DNA of 6,219 nt, taken from contig CAZJXA010000198.1 in NCBI GenBank assembly GCA_964549785.1, forward strand, positions 1-6,219. Direction: 5' to 3'. Positions 1-6,219 of the stretch are shown here, one piece after another. A program made the position numbers and the translations under genes. How positions within the stretch are numbered: the stretch's first letter is position 1; each line of letters begins with the position of its first letter. The notes under the pieces are model-generated. The model saw only the letters and a program-made list of their open reading frames with translations, searched no databases and was not told where the DNA came from. This DNA is from JBEIUO01 sp964549785. GTDB taxonomy: Bacteria; Planctomycetota; Phycisphaerae; Phycisphaerales; UBA1924.

Positions 1-1
1 G

Positions 2-889
2 GTCCGCACCCGTCACGTCAGCGATCCCGTCAAAGTGCTCTTCTGCACCGCGTCCTTCGGGTTCAAGCACGACGTTCTCCCGCTCGCCCGCGAAGTCATG
101 ACCGCCCGGTCCGACACACTCAAATGGCTTGATCTCACCGCCACCGATTCCGCCGACTCGATCACCGGCACCAAACTTCTCCCCACGCTCGCCGAGATCG
201 ACGTCCTCATGCTCTACACCACCGGAGCGCTCCCTTTCGATGCAAACGCCCTCGCGGCGTGGGTCGAAGCCGGCGGAGCCCTCGTCGGCGTCCACAGCGC
301 AACCGACACGCTTTCTGACGACGACGCCTATGTGCCCTTGATCGGAGCGGTCTTTGACGGGCATCCATGGAACGAAGAAGTCACGATCGTCGCGTCCGAC
401 AGGGATTCCTCACAGCCGCAACTGGGCTTCGCCGCTGAGTATCACGAAAACCCGGTCCGCTGCACGTTCCGGATCGCCGACGAAATCTACCAATTCAAGC
501 AACTCTCCGCCGATCGCAACGTTCGGCTCAGCCTCGCACCGGGCCAGCCCAAGATGGAGGAAGGTCGCGCCTATCCACTCGCATGGACCAGTGTCCGCGG
601 CAAGGGCCGCGTCTTCTACACGGCCCTCGGGCACCGGCCAGAAGTCTGGAACAATCCGGAATTCGTACAGGACGTTCTCAACGGAGTGTGGTGGGCGGCC
701 GCGGGCGCGGGTGATCGAACCTGCGAGAAATGCACCCTCACGATGGAACGCCTCCCGATTGCCTACGGCCTTCGGATGGAGCCCCTTGACCCCGAGAAAT
801 TCATCGAGGGCGGGTGCACGATCGGCCTCGCACACGAAGGATTCCGCTGCCCCAAGTGCAAGGACGTTCAGACCCCGGGCGAAGAATAG
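2..889 (+). CDS. ThuA-like domain protein with C-terminal CxxC tail (5' end not in window)
   Basis: ThuA-like proteins have a class I glutamine-amidotransferase-like fold and are linked to sugar metabolism, but the exact reaction is unproven for most members. Numbering from the GTG at 35, the family signs are a first strand plus loop 'CTASFGFKHD' (4-13), 'GGALVGVHSATDT' (80-92), 'GAVFDGHPW' (104-112), 'EIYQFK' (150-155) and the closing block 'GKGRVFYTALGHRPEVW' (189-205). The ThuA fold ends near residue 224. A tail of about 60 residues follows with C230-x2-C233, C261 and C272-x2-C275, a layout that could bind a metal such as zinc (inference). The frame is open to base 2 with no stop. The GTG at 35 would begin inside the first beta strand, so the true start, and any signal peptide, probably lies left of the window. 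The stop is TAG at 887-889. The substrate cannot be predicted. Confidence 0.87.
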   Translation, partial: VRTRHVSDPVKVLFCTASFGFKHDVLPLAREVMTARSDTLKWLDLTATDSADSITGTKLLPTLAEIDVLMLYTTGALPFDANALAAWVEAGGALVGVHSATDTLSDDDAYVPLIGAVFDGHPWNEEVTIVASDRDSSQPQLGFAAEYHENPVRCTFRIADEIYQFKQLSADRNVRLSLAPGQPKMEEGRAYPLAWTSVRGKGRVFYTALGHRPEVWNNPEFVQDVLNGVWWAAAGAGDRTCEKCTLTMERLPIAYGLRMEPLDPEKFIEGGCTIGLAHEGFRCPKCKDVQTPGEE

Positions 890-993
890 ACCTGAACGGC
901 AGATCGACTCTTTTGAACGGAGCGTCCCAAAACCACGACCGCCCGATCACGACCGCTCGCTCTTCAGGAATGCGCCGTCAGGCCGTCAACAAA

Positions 994-1081
<88 letters not shown>

Positions 1082-1108
1082 GGAGGAAGGGCGGGATGGT
1101 AGGCGGGA

Positions 1109-1142
1109 GAGGAATGGCGTTCGCGATTCTTCTCCATTCCTC
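1109..1142 (-). repeat. 9-bp inverted repeat between the methyltransferase and the tRNA
   Basis: GAGGAATGG (1109-1117) and CCATTCCTC (1134-1142) are perfect reverse complements separated by 16 bases. The hairpin lies in the 108-base gap between the methyltransferase stop and the 5' end of tRNA-Ser. It could end the methyltransferase transcript, act as a processing site ahead of the tRNA, or be chance. No T-run follows on the minus strand (the next bases are TCCCGCC), so it is not a classical intrinsic terminator. Confidence 0.3.
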
Positions 1143-1189
1143 CAATTGCGATGGCGATTTGAGCCGCAAACCTGAACCCCCGCGGGCTC

Positions 1190-2050
1190 TCAGCCCTTCC
1201 GGACGATGAGTTCATGCACCGGCGGCAGCTGAACAAACGCCGCCGGGTTGTTCGATGCCTCTTCCCACACCGCATCAAACGCCGCCTTGTCTTCCGCCGT
1301 GATGAAGTGATTCTCCACGAGTTTTGGCGTGAACGTCTGCCAGAAACTGTTCGGCCAGTTCCACAGCGTGCTGCCCGGCCGCGCGATCCGCTGCACGACG
1401 TCCATGTGCTCGATGGTGAAGCCCTGCGCGATGAACATCTCGGGGAGTTTGCCCATGATGTCGGTGTCGCCGCCGCGGGCCCGCCAACTCGCGGCGACCG
1501 CGGTGATCACCTTGCTGAACGCCTCCTTGCGCGGCGCCAGGGTCATCGAGCGTTCGTAGTTGAAGTAATCCTGGATGGCGACCCGTCCACCGGGCTTCAG
1601 AAGTTTCGCGAGGCCCGCAACCACCCGCTCGGGCTGGGCGAGGAAGCAGAAGACCCACCGGGCGTACGCGAGATCGACGCCGCCTTCCTCACCCGGGAGG
1701 CACTGATCCAGTTCCTGGACGTCGCCCAGAACCCGCTCCACCTGCCGGTAGCGGCGGGCCACCGCCATATCGTTCAATTGCTTGAGAAACGTCGCCGATT
1801 CATCGATCGCGATGACGCGGCCCGTGGGGCCGATGATCTGCGCCAAGTCCATCGTCGCGTGCCCTGGCCCGCAACCCAGGTCGAGCACCGTTTGGCCCGG
1901 CTGAACGCCCGCCCGCTCCCACAAGACATGCGTCGACGCCGACCACAGGCGGTGCTGAAGCCCCAGCCGCACCGACTCGTCGGTGTCGGTGCCCAGAACG
2001 TAATCGCCGCTGCGATTGGGACTCGGGCGGGTGGTGGCGGTGGTCGTCAT
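1190..2050 (-). CDS. Class I SAM-dependent methyltransferase
   Basis: This is a 286-residue cytosolic enzyme with the Rossmann-like methyltransferase fold (Methyltransf_11/25 type). Motif I is 'VLDLGCGPGHATMDLA' (55-70), where the glycines contact S-adenosylmethionine. The acidic residue ending strand 2 is D83 in 'VIAIDES', and 'GDVQELD' (109-115) fits the adenine-contact region. 'YARWVFCFL' (129-137) and 'LLKPGGRVAIQDYFNY' (150-165) give strands 4 and 5. The N-terminal stretch 'YVLGTDTDESVRLGLQHRLW' (17-36) is typical of a subgroup of uncharacterised bacterial methyltransferases. The start is ATG at 2050 and there is no clear Shine-Dalgarno site before it. The C-terminal part (from about 170) probably forms the substrate lid, with many aromatic residues ('LWNWPNSFWQTF'). 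The substrate is unknown: a small molecule is more likely than RNA or protein (inference). It is transcribed divergently from the MFS gene. Confidence 0.92.
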   Translation of the reverse strand: MTTTATTRPSPNRSGDYVLGTDTDESVRLGLQHRLWSASTHVLWERAGVQPGQTVLDLGCGPGHATMDLAQIIGPTGRVIAIDESATFLKQLNDMAVARRYRQVERVLGDVQELDQCLPGEEGGVDLAYARWVFCFLAQPERVVAGLAKLLKPGGRVAIQDYFNYERSMTLAPRKEAFSKVITAVAASWRARGGDTDIMGKLPEMFIAQGFTIEHMDVVQRIARPGSTLWNWPNSFWQTFTPKLVENHFITAEDKAAFDAVWEEASNNPAAFVQLPPVHELIVRKG

Positions 2051-2189
2051 GAGCGGGTGCTTTCTTGAAAAATCCGAGAGCCGGCCCGAGCCCGCCTCAT
2101 CCAGAAACCTTCTAACTAGGTATATCGACCGGCGGCGGGCGTGGCGTGAGGGGTGGGTTCACCCGAAAAGACCGACACGGCCGGCGAAG
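2051..2189. promoter_or_regulatory. Divergent intergenic region, probable promoters for the methyltransferase and MFS genes
   Basis: These 139 bases separate two divergent start codons, so both promoters should lie here. The region holds an AT-rich island, 'TTCTAACTAGGTATATCG' (2110-2127), that stands out from the GC-rich surroundings and could supply a -10 element in either direction. I could not find a well-spaced -35 partner on either strand. The assignment rests on gene orientation and base composition only. Confidence 0.3.
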
Positions 2190-3596
2190 ATGTCGCGACC
2201 CACCTCTACGCTTGCAACCGTGTCACGGTTCGGCCCCGCAAGCATTGTTGACGCGCTCGGGGGCCTGGGCAGAGCCGCGTTCGGCCGGTTCCGGCCTTCG
2301 AGCCTCCCGCTCATGCAGCGGCGGAGTTTCGGGCTGGAGTTGACGAGCACCGCGTTTTTCGCCGTGGCACTGGCATGCATCGAGGCGGGAACCGTGGCCG
2401 TCTATACAAAGCAGACCTTCGACGGAAAGGTCGCGCCCGGTGTCCTGAACCTGGTGGTCGCCTTTGTCGGGGCGTCGGGCGAACTCGCGAACATCGTCTC
2501 CTTCGTGTGGGGCCCCCTCTCTCACGGCAAGCCCAAGGTGCGGTTCGTCAACGTGCTGCAGGTGATGGTGATCGCCTTGGCCGCGGTCATCGCCTTCCTG
2601 CCCGAAACGCCCACCGGCCTGCTGTTGCTGGCCTTAGTCGTGTTCCTGGCGCGGGCAGGTTGGTCCGGAATCGTGACCGTGCGGCCCACGATCTGGCGCG
2701 CGAACTACCCCAGAGAGGCACGGGCGGGAATCGTCGGGAAGATGTCGGTGGTGCAAGTAATCGTCGTGTCCATCGTCGGCATCGCGTTGGGGCTCGCGCT
2801 CGACCATTCGCAGCAAACCTTCCGCATCGTCGTCCTGGTGGGGTGCGTGATCTCGCTCTGCGCGGTCGCGGTCTACGCACGCTTGCGGGTCCGACGCCAG
2901 GCCGGGCTGCTTCGGGCCGAACGCGAAGACCGACCGCTCGCGCCCTGGCAGGCGCCGCTCGTGGTGTGGCGGGTTCTGCGCAAAGACCGCCAGTACGCCC
3001 AGTTCATGCTCTGGATGTTCGTCCTCGGGTTCGGCAACCTCATGCTGATGCCCATCACCGTCATCGTCCTCAAGGAGCGGTTCGGCGTCGAATACCTGGG
3101 CGGCATTCTGGCCACCAGCGTCATCCCCGCGGTCGTCCAAATCTTCGCGATCCCCGTCTGGGCACGGTTGCTCGACCGCTCGCACATCGTGAAGTTCCGC
3201 TCGATCCACTCGTGGGTCTTCGTGACCGCCTGTGCCGTCTTCACCCTCGCGGCAGCCCTCGGTTCCCTCCCCCTGATGTTCCTGGCCTCGGCCATCCTCG
3301 GGGTCGGGTTCGCCGGCGGGAGTCTCGCGTGGAACCTCGGCCACACCGATTTCGCCCCGGTCTCCGAAACCAGCCGGTACATGGCGACCCACGTGACGCT
3401 GAACGGCGTCCGCGGCATGATCGCCCCCTTCGTCAGCGTGCTGCTCTTCGAACTCGTCCGCCGCCAAGGCTGGAACGCCGGCGCCGTGATGTACGCCGCC
3501 GCCCTCGCCGTCTCGGCCTGCGGCGCGGCGGGGTTTGTGTGGTTTCGCGTGCAGATGGGGCGGGCCGGACGATTGCAGAGGGCCAAGCGCGGATAA
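2190..3596 (+). CDS. Major facilitator superfamily (MFS) transporter, 12 membrane segments
   Basis: A 468-residue inner-membrane secondary transporter. Twelve hydrophobic segments are visible at roughly 50-72, 86-108, 119-137, 142-165, 186-204, 211-230, 270-293, 302-324, 341-357, 361-381, 408-422 and 430-451. A basic, charged loop at 231-270 separates the two six-helix halves, as is usual for the family. Further support is 'WNLGHTDFAP' (381-390) followed by 'YMATHVTLNGVRGMIAPF' (397-414), a conserved region between helices 10 and 11 that I recall from uncharacterised bacterial MFS proteins. The substrate cannot be predicted. The frame is open back to 2016, but starts there would overlap the divergent methyltransferase and encode a non-hydrophobic, arginine-rich stretch. 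ATG 2190 is therefore preferred. ATG 2313 (residue 42, just before helix 1) is a serious alternative. No strong ribosome binding site distinguishes them. The stop is TAA at 3594-3596. Confidence 0.9.
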   Translation: MSRPTSTLATVSRFGPASIVDALGGLGRAAFGRFRPSSLPLMQRRSFGLELTSTAFFAVALACIEAGTVAVYTKQTFDGKVAPGVLNLVVAFVGASGELANIVSFVWGPLSHGKPKVRFVNVLQVMVIALAAVIAFLPETPTGLLLLALVVFLARAGWSGIVTVRPTIWRANYPREARAGIVGKMSVVQVIVVSIVGIALGLALDHSQQTFRIVVLVGCVISLCAVAVYARLRVRRQAGLLRAEREDRPLAPWQAPLVVWRVLRKDRQYAQFMLWMFVLGFGNLMLMPITVIVLKERFGVEYLGGILATSVIPAVVQIFAIPVWARLLDRSHIVKFRSIHSWVFVTACAVFTLAAALGSLPLMFLASAILGVGFAGGSLAWNLGHTDFAPVSETSRYMATHVTLNGVRGMIAPFVSVLLFELVRRQGWNAGAVMYAAALAVSACGAAGFVWFRVQMGRAGRLQRAKRG

Positions 3597-3656
3597 CGTC
3601 AAGAGGTACGACCGCCGCGTGCTCCCCCCCAAGTCCGTTGGCTCCTCTGGTTGAAC

Positions 3657-3662
3657 TAGAAT
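3657..3662 (+). promoter_or_regulatory. Possible -10 element placed for leaderless transcription of uvrC
   Basis: TAGAAT at 3657-3662 matches the TANNNT -10 pattern and ends six bases before the GTG start of uvrC. No Shine-Dalgarno sequence is present in between. In bacteria with many leaderless messages, a -10 at this distance places the transcript start at the start codon. I see no convincing -35 at the right spacing. This is inference from position and sequence alone. Confidence 0.35.
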
Positions 3663-3668
3663 CATCCT

Positions 3669-5060
3669 GTGGCCGAGTTCGGCGAAACTTCCAACCCGGG
3701 CAGCGAACTTCCCGCGTGGGGCTCCGAGCCGCACGAGGCGCGGATGCGGCGTCTCTGCGGGGCGGCCCGCGGCCTGCCCAAAGCGCCGGGCGTCTACCTG
3801 ATGAAGGACCACAAGGGCCTGGTCGTCTACGTCGGCAAAGCCGCCAACCTGCCCGACCGGGTCTCCAGTTACTTTCAGGTTTCGTCGGACCTGGGGTTCC
3901 GCAAGCAGGGGATGCTCGACGTCGTCCACTCCTTCGAGCACTTGGTCTGCGAGACCGAGTGGGAGGCTCTCCTCACCGAGAACCGGCTGATCAAGGACAC
4001 CAAGCCTCGCTTCAACGTGCGCCTGACCGACGACAAAACCTTCCCATACCTCGCCGTCACCAGGAACGAAGACTTCCCCCGCGTCTTCGTGACCCGGAAC
4101 CCATCCGACCCCGACCTCAAAGGTGCCCGCATCTTCGGGCCGTTCACGAGCGCCGGGGCCCTGCGCGAGGCCGTGCAAATCCTGCAGCGGGTCTTCAAGT
4201 TCCGGACCTGCAAACTGGACATCGTGGCCGGGGATCCCAAAAACCGTTTCTTCCGGCCCTGCCTCCTCTACAACATCAACCAGTGCACGGCCCCCTGCGC
4301 CGACAAGATCGCCATCGGGCCATACCGCGAAGACGTCGAACGCTTCGTCCAGTTCTTGGGCACCAAACGCAGCCAGATGCTGCGCGACATGCGAGAAGAA
4401 ATGAAGGCCGCTTCCACCGAGATGCGCTTCGAGCGGGCCGCGGTCCTGCGCGATCAAGTCGTGGCGATCGAAAAGTTGGACAACCGGGCCACCCGCGGCG
4501 ACGGCTGGCAGCCCGAGACCGAATCGGTGATCGCCGAGCCCGACAAAGCCCTCAAGAGCCTCCAGAAGACGCTGGGGATGGACGAACCCATCCGGTGCAT
4601 GGAGGCGATCGACATCGCCCACTTGGGCGGCAACGAGACCGTGGGTAGCAAGGTCTGCTTCATCGACGGCAAACCCTTCAAAAGCGAATACCGCCGCTAC
4701 AAAATCCAAACCGTCGAGAACGACGACTACGCCTCCATCCGCGAGGTCGTCTCACGCCGCTACCGCGAAGCCGGCAGCGGGCAGGAACTCTACCCCGAAG
4801 TCATCCTCATCGACGGCGGCCTCGGCCAACTGCACGCCGCAATGGAGGCCTTTGAGTCCCTCGACATCAAACCGCCCATGGTCATCAGTCTGGCCAAGAA
4901 AGAAGAGTTGATCTACATCCAGCGGCGTGCCGAGCCGGTCCGGCTGGGCCGCGAAAACGCCGGCCTGCGGCTCTGCCAGGCGATCCGGGACGAGGCCCAC
5001 CGCTTTGCCCAGCACTACCACCATGTGCTGCGCCGCAAAAAGACGTTCGATGAAAAGTAG
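3669..5060 (+). CDS. uvrC: UvrABC system nuclease subunit C, short form lacking the C-terminal HhH domain
   Basis: UvrC cuts damaged DNA on both sides of a lesion after UvrA/UvrB recognition. The N-terminal GIY-YIG nuclease is at about 36-115: 'PGVYLMKD' (40-47), 'VVYVGKA' (52-58), the catalytic candidates R64 and E104 ('ALLTENRLIK'). The cysteines C181, C198, C206 and C210 match the conserved UvrC cluster reported to hold iron-sulfur. A UVR motif that contacts UvrB spans about 235-275 ('FERAAVLRDQ'). The RNase H-like nuclease follows from about 305, with D315 ('IDIAH'), D352/D353 ('NDDY'), D382 ('LIDGG') and H451, so both active sites look intact. The protein is 463 residues, against about 600 in E. 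coli. It ends just after the last catalytic histidine and has no tandem helix-hairpin-helix. The start is GTG 3669; the block from 36 onward fixes the frame. It lies 72 bases after the MFS gene and converges on the next gene. Confidence 0.95.
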   Translation: MAEFGETSNPGSELPAWGSEPHEARMRRLCGAARGLPKAPGVYLMKDHKGLVVYVGKAANLPDRVSSYFQVSSDLGFRKQGMLDVVHSFEHLVCETEWEALLTENRLIKDTKPRFNVRLTDDKTFPYLAVTRNEDFPRVFVTRNPSDPDLKGARIFGPFTSAGALREAVQILQRVFKFRTCKLDIVAGDPKNRFFRPCLLYNINQCTAPCADKIAIGPYREDVERFVQFLGTKRSQMLRDMREEMKAASTEMRFERAAVLRDQVVAIEKLDNRATRGDGWQPETESVIAEPDKALKSLQKTLGMDEPIRCMEAIDIAHLGGNETVGSKVCFIDGKPFKSEYRRYKIQTVENDDYASIREVVSRRYREAGSGQELYPEVILIDGGLGQLHAAMEAFESLDIKPPMVISLAKKEELIYIQRRAEPVRLGRENAGLRLCQAIRDEAHRFAQHYHHVLRRKKTFDEK

Positions 5061-5090
5061 TGTGAGCCACGGAGCAACCGGCGCCCCGCC

Positions 5091-5783
5091 CTAATCATCC
5101 GCCGACGGCACGCCGTACGAGTGGTGCGGGGGTCGCTTCGGTCGCGGCGTCGCAAACGGACTTTGCTCCCCCGGACGGAGGCCGGTCGCGGCCACGCGGA
5201 TATCGGCGTCTTCGCTCATCAGCAGCCCGGCCGCGCCCGCGAGCGGCATCCACCATCGGTCGTCCAGGGCAATCACCCACGGGCTGTTGGCCCGCCACAC
5301 CAGGCGCGGCGTGCGCACATAATTAAACGCGTTGAGGAGGTGCAGCATCACGACTTCGCCGCTCACCTCAAAGCGCTCAAGGTTCCACAGCGTGCCGCGC
5401 AGCCCGAAGCACTCGATCCCCGCGGCCTGCATCAGCACCGGAACCCCGGCGGCTCGGTCGGCGCTCACCGTCTCCCGCCGGGTCTCCAGCGTGAACGTCT
5501 GCCCGCGTTCGTTCCTGATCTCGGCCAGAGTCGGCGCATCGCTCCCCGTGGTGCCGCCCGTCAGCATTTCGACTCGTTCGATGCCCAACACATCAACCAG
5601 TTTCACATCACCATCGGCCCCGGTCACCTTGAGAAGACGGGGCATCGGCCCCGGCCCGATGCTCTCGGGCGACACGACATCGACCGACATCATCGAGCCC
5701 AGATGCAGGCGCAGCGGGACAAAGGGGCGGTGCGCGACCAAGGCATGTAATTCCTGAAGTGTCACCCCATGGCTTCTTTTCAT
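5091..5783 (-). CDS. Hypothetical protein with an N-terminal 'RPFxPLRLHL' module
   Basis: This is a 230-residue protein of unknown function, probably cytosolic (no signal peptide or membrane helix). Residues 8-73 ('LQELHALVAHRPFVPLRLHL', later 'VDVVSPESI' and 'VDVLGIERVEML') resemble a short module common in planctomycete hypothetical proteins, usually found as a small stand-alone protein (recalled, not searched). Residues 80-210 form a second, unrecognised part with strand-like stretches and tryptophans ('LRGTLWNLERFEV', 'LVWRANSPWVIALDDRWWMPLAG'). The tail from 211 is proline- and basic-rich and probably disordered. ATG 5783 is chosen because the module starts directly after it. The frame is open upstream to an ATG at 5855, but the added 24 residues look non-coding. 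A GTG (residue 7) is also possible. No clear ribosome binding site is seen. The stop is 30 bases from the uvrC stop, in convergent orientation. Confidence 0.75.
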   Translation of the reverse strand: MKRSHGVTLQELHALVAHRPFVPLRLHLGSMMSVDVVSPESIGPGPMPRLLKVTGADGDVKLVDVLGIERVEMLTGGTTGSDAPTLAEIRNERGQTFTLETRRETVSADRAAGVPVLMQAAGIECFGLRGTLWNLERFEVSGEVVMLHLLNAFNYVRTPRLVWRANSPWVIALDDRWWMPLAGAAGLLMSEDADIRVAATGLRPGEQSPFATPRPKRPPHHSYGVPSADD

Positions 5784-5922
5784 AACGCGAACGGCACGCG
5801 TACGGAAACGTGCCGAGCTTGAAGCGTATCGCCCGCAGTTGGTCGGTGGCTCCAAATTCAGCCAAAGATGGTTCCCTGCGGTGGACCTGCAGAAATCCGG
5901 GGTTCCTTTTTCCCGACGATCA

Positions 5923-6219
5923 TCACAGTCGACGCGTCCGCGGTGGTCGCCCTACGAAGGGGCTACGGGCATGTGCCTGCCTTGGATGCCATCCTTCGGC
6001 TCGACATACAGCAAGACTCAAGCCCTGCCTGAGGAGTTCGGCGTGGACCTTCGGCGAGCCGTAGATCCGCCGACTCGCCTCGTGCACGATTTGTATCTTC
6101 TCCGTCGGCGCTTTCCGCCGGGCCTCGCGCTTGCCGACGGGGTGCATGATCCAGTGGTAGTAGCCCGGCCTGTATTGTTTTGACATTTCAAGCGGCCGCG
6201 TAACGGACGTGTTCCTCGC
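5923..6219 (-). pseudogene. IS3-family transposase OrfB fragment, decayed and cut by the window edge
   Basis: On the minus strand the frame is open from the right edge to a TGA at 5923-5925. The part from about 6200 to 6010 matches the N-terminal region of IS3-family OrfB (HTH_21-type): 'GYYHW' followed by 'IQIVHEASRRIYGSPKVHAEL' split as 'IQIVHEASRR' and 'IYGSPKVHAEL'. In intact OrfB this is followed by a second DNA-binding stretch and then the DDE integrase core of some 170 residues. Here the resemblance stops soon after 'LLRQGLSLA'. The rest ('CRAEGWHPRQAHARSPF' and on) reads like frameshifted sequence, and no DDE motifs follow in any frame to 5784. An ATG at 6186 exists, but the family-like text ('RPLEMSK') runs through it, so the start is probably right of the window. 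The product cannot be an active transposase. Confidence 0.78.

Noticed and set aside
934..956. Direct repeat CACGACCGC at 934-942 and 948-956 between the ThuA gene and the tRNA
   Set aside because: There are only two nine-base copies in GC-rich DNA with no further units, so it is neither an array nor a convincing operator.
1172..1193. A hairpin CTGA...TCAG with a CCC/GGG core at the methyltransferase stop, possible terminator
   Set aside because: The stem has internal mismatches and no T-run follows on the minus strand.
1214..2068. A 284-codon plus-strand frame opposite the methyltransferase
   Set aside because: It is rich in arginine and histidine and has no recognisable motif, while the minus strand holds a clear SAM-binding motif.
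2375..4648. A 757-codon open frame on the plus strand running across the MFS and uvrC genes
   Set aside because: It is almost all arginine, proline, alanine and glycine, typical of an off-frame reading in GC-rich DNA, and it crosses two confidently recognised genes.
2634..4709. A 691-codon open frame on the minus strand opposite MFS and uvrC
   Set aside because: It shows no family motif, its composition (D, H, G, E, V rich) is that of a complementary-strand shadow, and it lies entirely opposite two real genes.
5080..5090. GGCG-CCC-CGCC hairpin between the convergent uvrC and hypothetical genes, possible bidirectional terminator
   Set aside because: The stem is only four pairs with a three-base loop and no T-run on either side, which is expected by chance at this GC content.

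Overview
The window is GC-rich and reads as ordinary chromosome from a bacterium, most likely a planctomycete, possibly of the Phycisphaerae type. That assignment is inferred from three things: a ThuA-like domain protein, a short N-terminal module of the type 'RPFVPLRLHL...VDVVSPE' that I associate with planctomycete hypothetical proteins, and almost no Shine-Dalgarno sequences ahead of confident genes. No 16S or other phylogenetic marker is present, so the assignment is tentative.

Layout from left to right. A ThuA-like protein on the plus strand is open at the left edge (2-889) and carries a cysteine-rich C-terminal tail. A tRNA-Ser(GGA) gene lies on the minus strand (995-1081). A class I SAM-dependent methyltransferase is also on the minus strand (1190-2050). 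An intergenic region (2051-2189) separates it from a divergent 12-helix MFS transporter (2190-3596). After 72 bases comes a UvrC nucleotide-excision-repair nuclease (3669-5060), which has both nuclease centres but lacks the usual C-terminal helix-hairpin-helix domain. A hypothetical protein of about 230 residues on the minus strand (5091-5783) converges on uvrC with a 30-base gap. The right edge holds the remains of an IS3-family transposase OrfB on the minus strand (5923-6219). It matches the family only in its N-terminal part and then breaks down.

The genes do not form an obvious pathway. MFS and uvrC are co-directional and could share a transcript, but a possible -10 element directly before uvrC suggests it may have its own start. 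The methyltransferase and the tRNA are co-directional with about 108 bases between them. I found no CRISPR array, toxin-antitoxin pair, defence island, prophage or biosynthetic cluster. The best points for a second look are the short UvrC, the CxxC-bearing tail of the ThuA protein, the two-part hypothetical protein and the decayed IS3 fragment. I see no convincing new biological system here.
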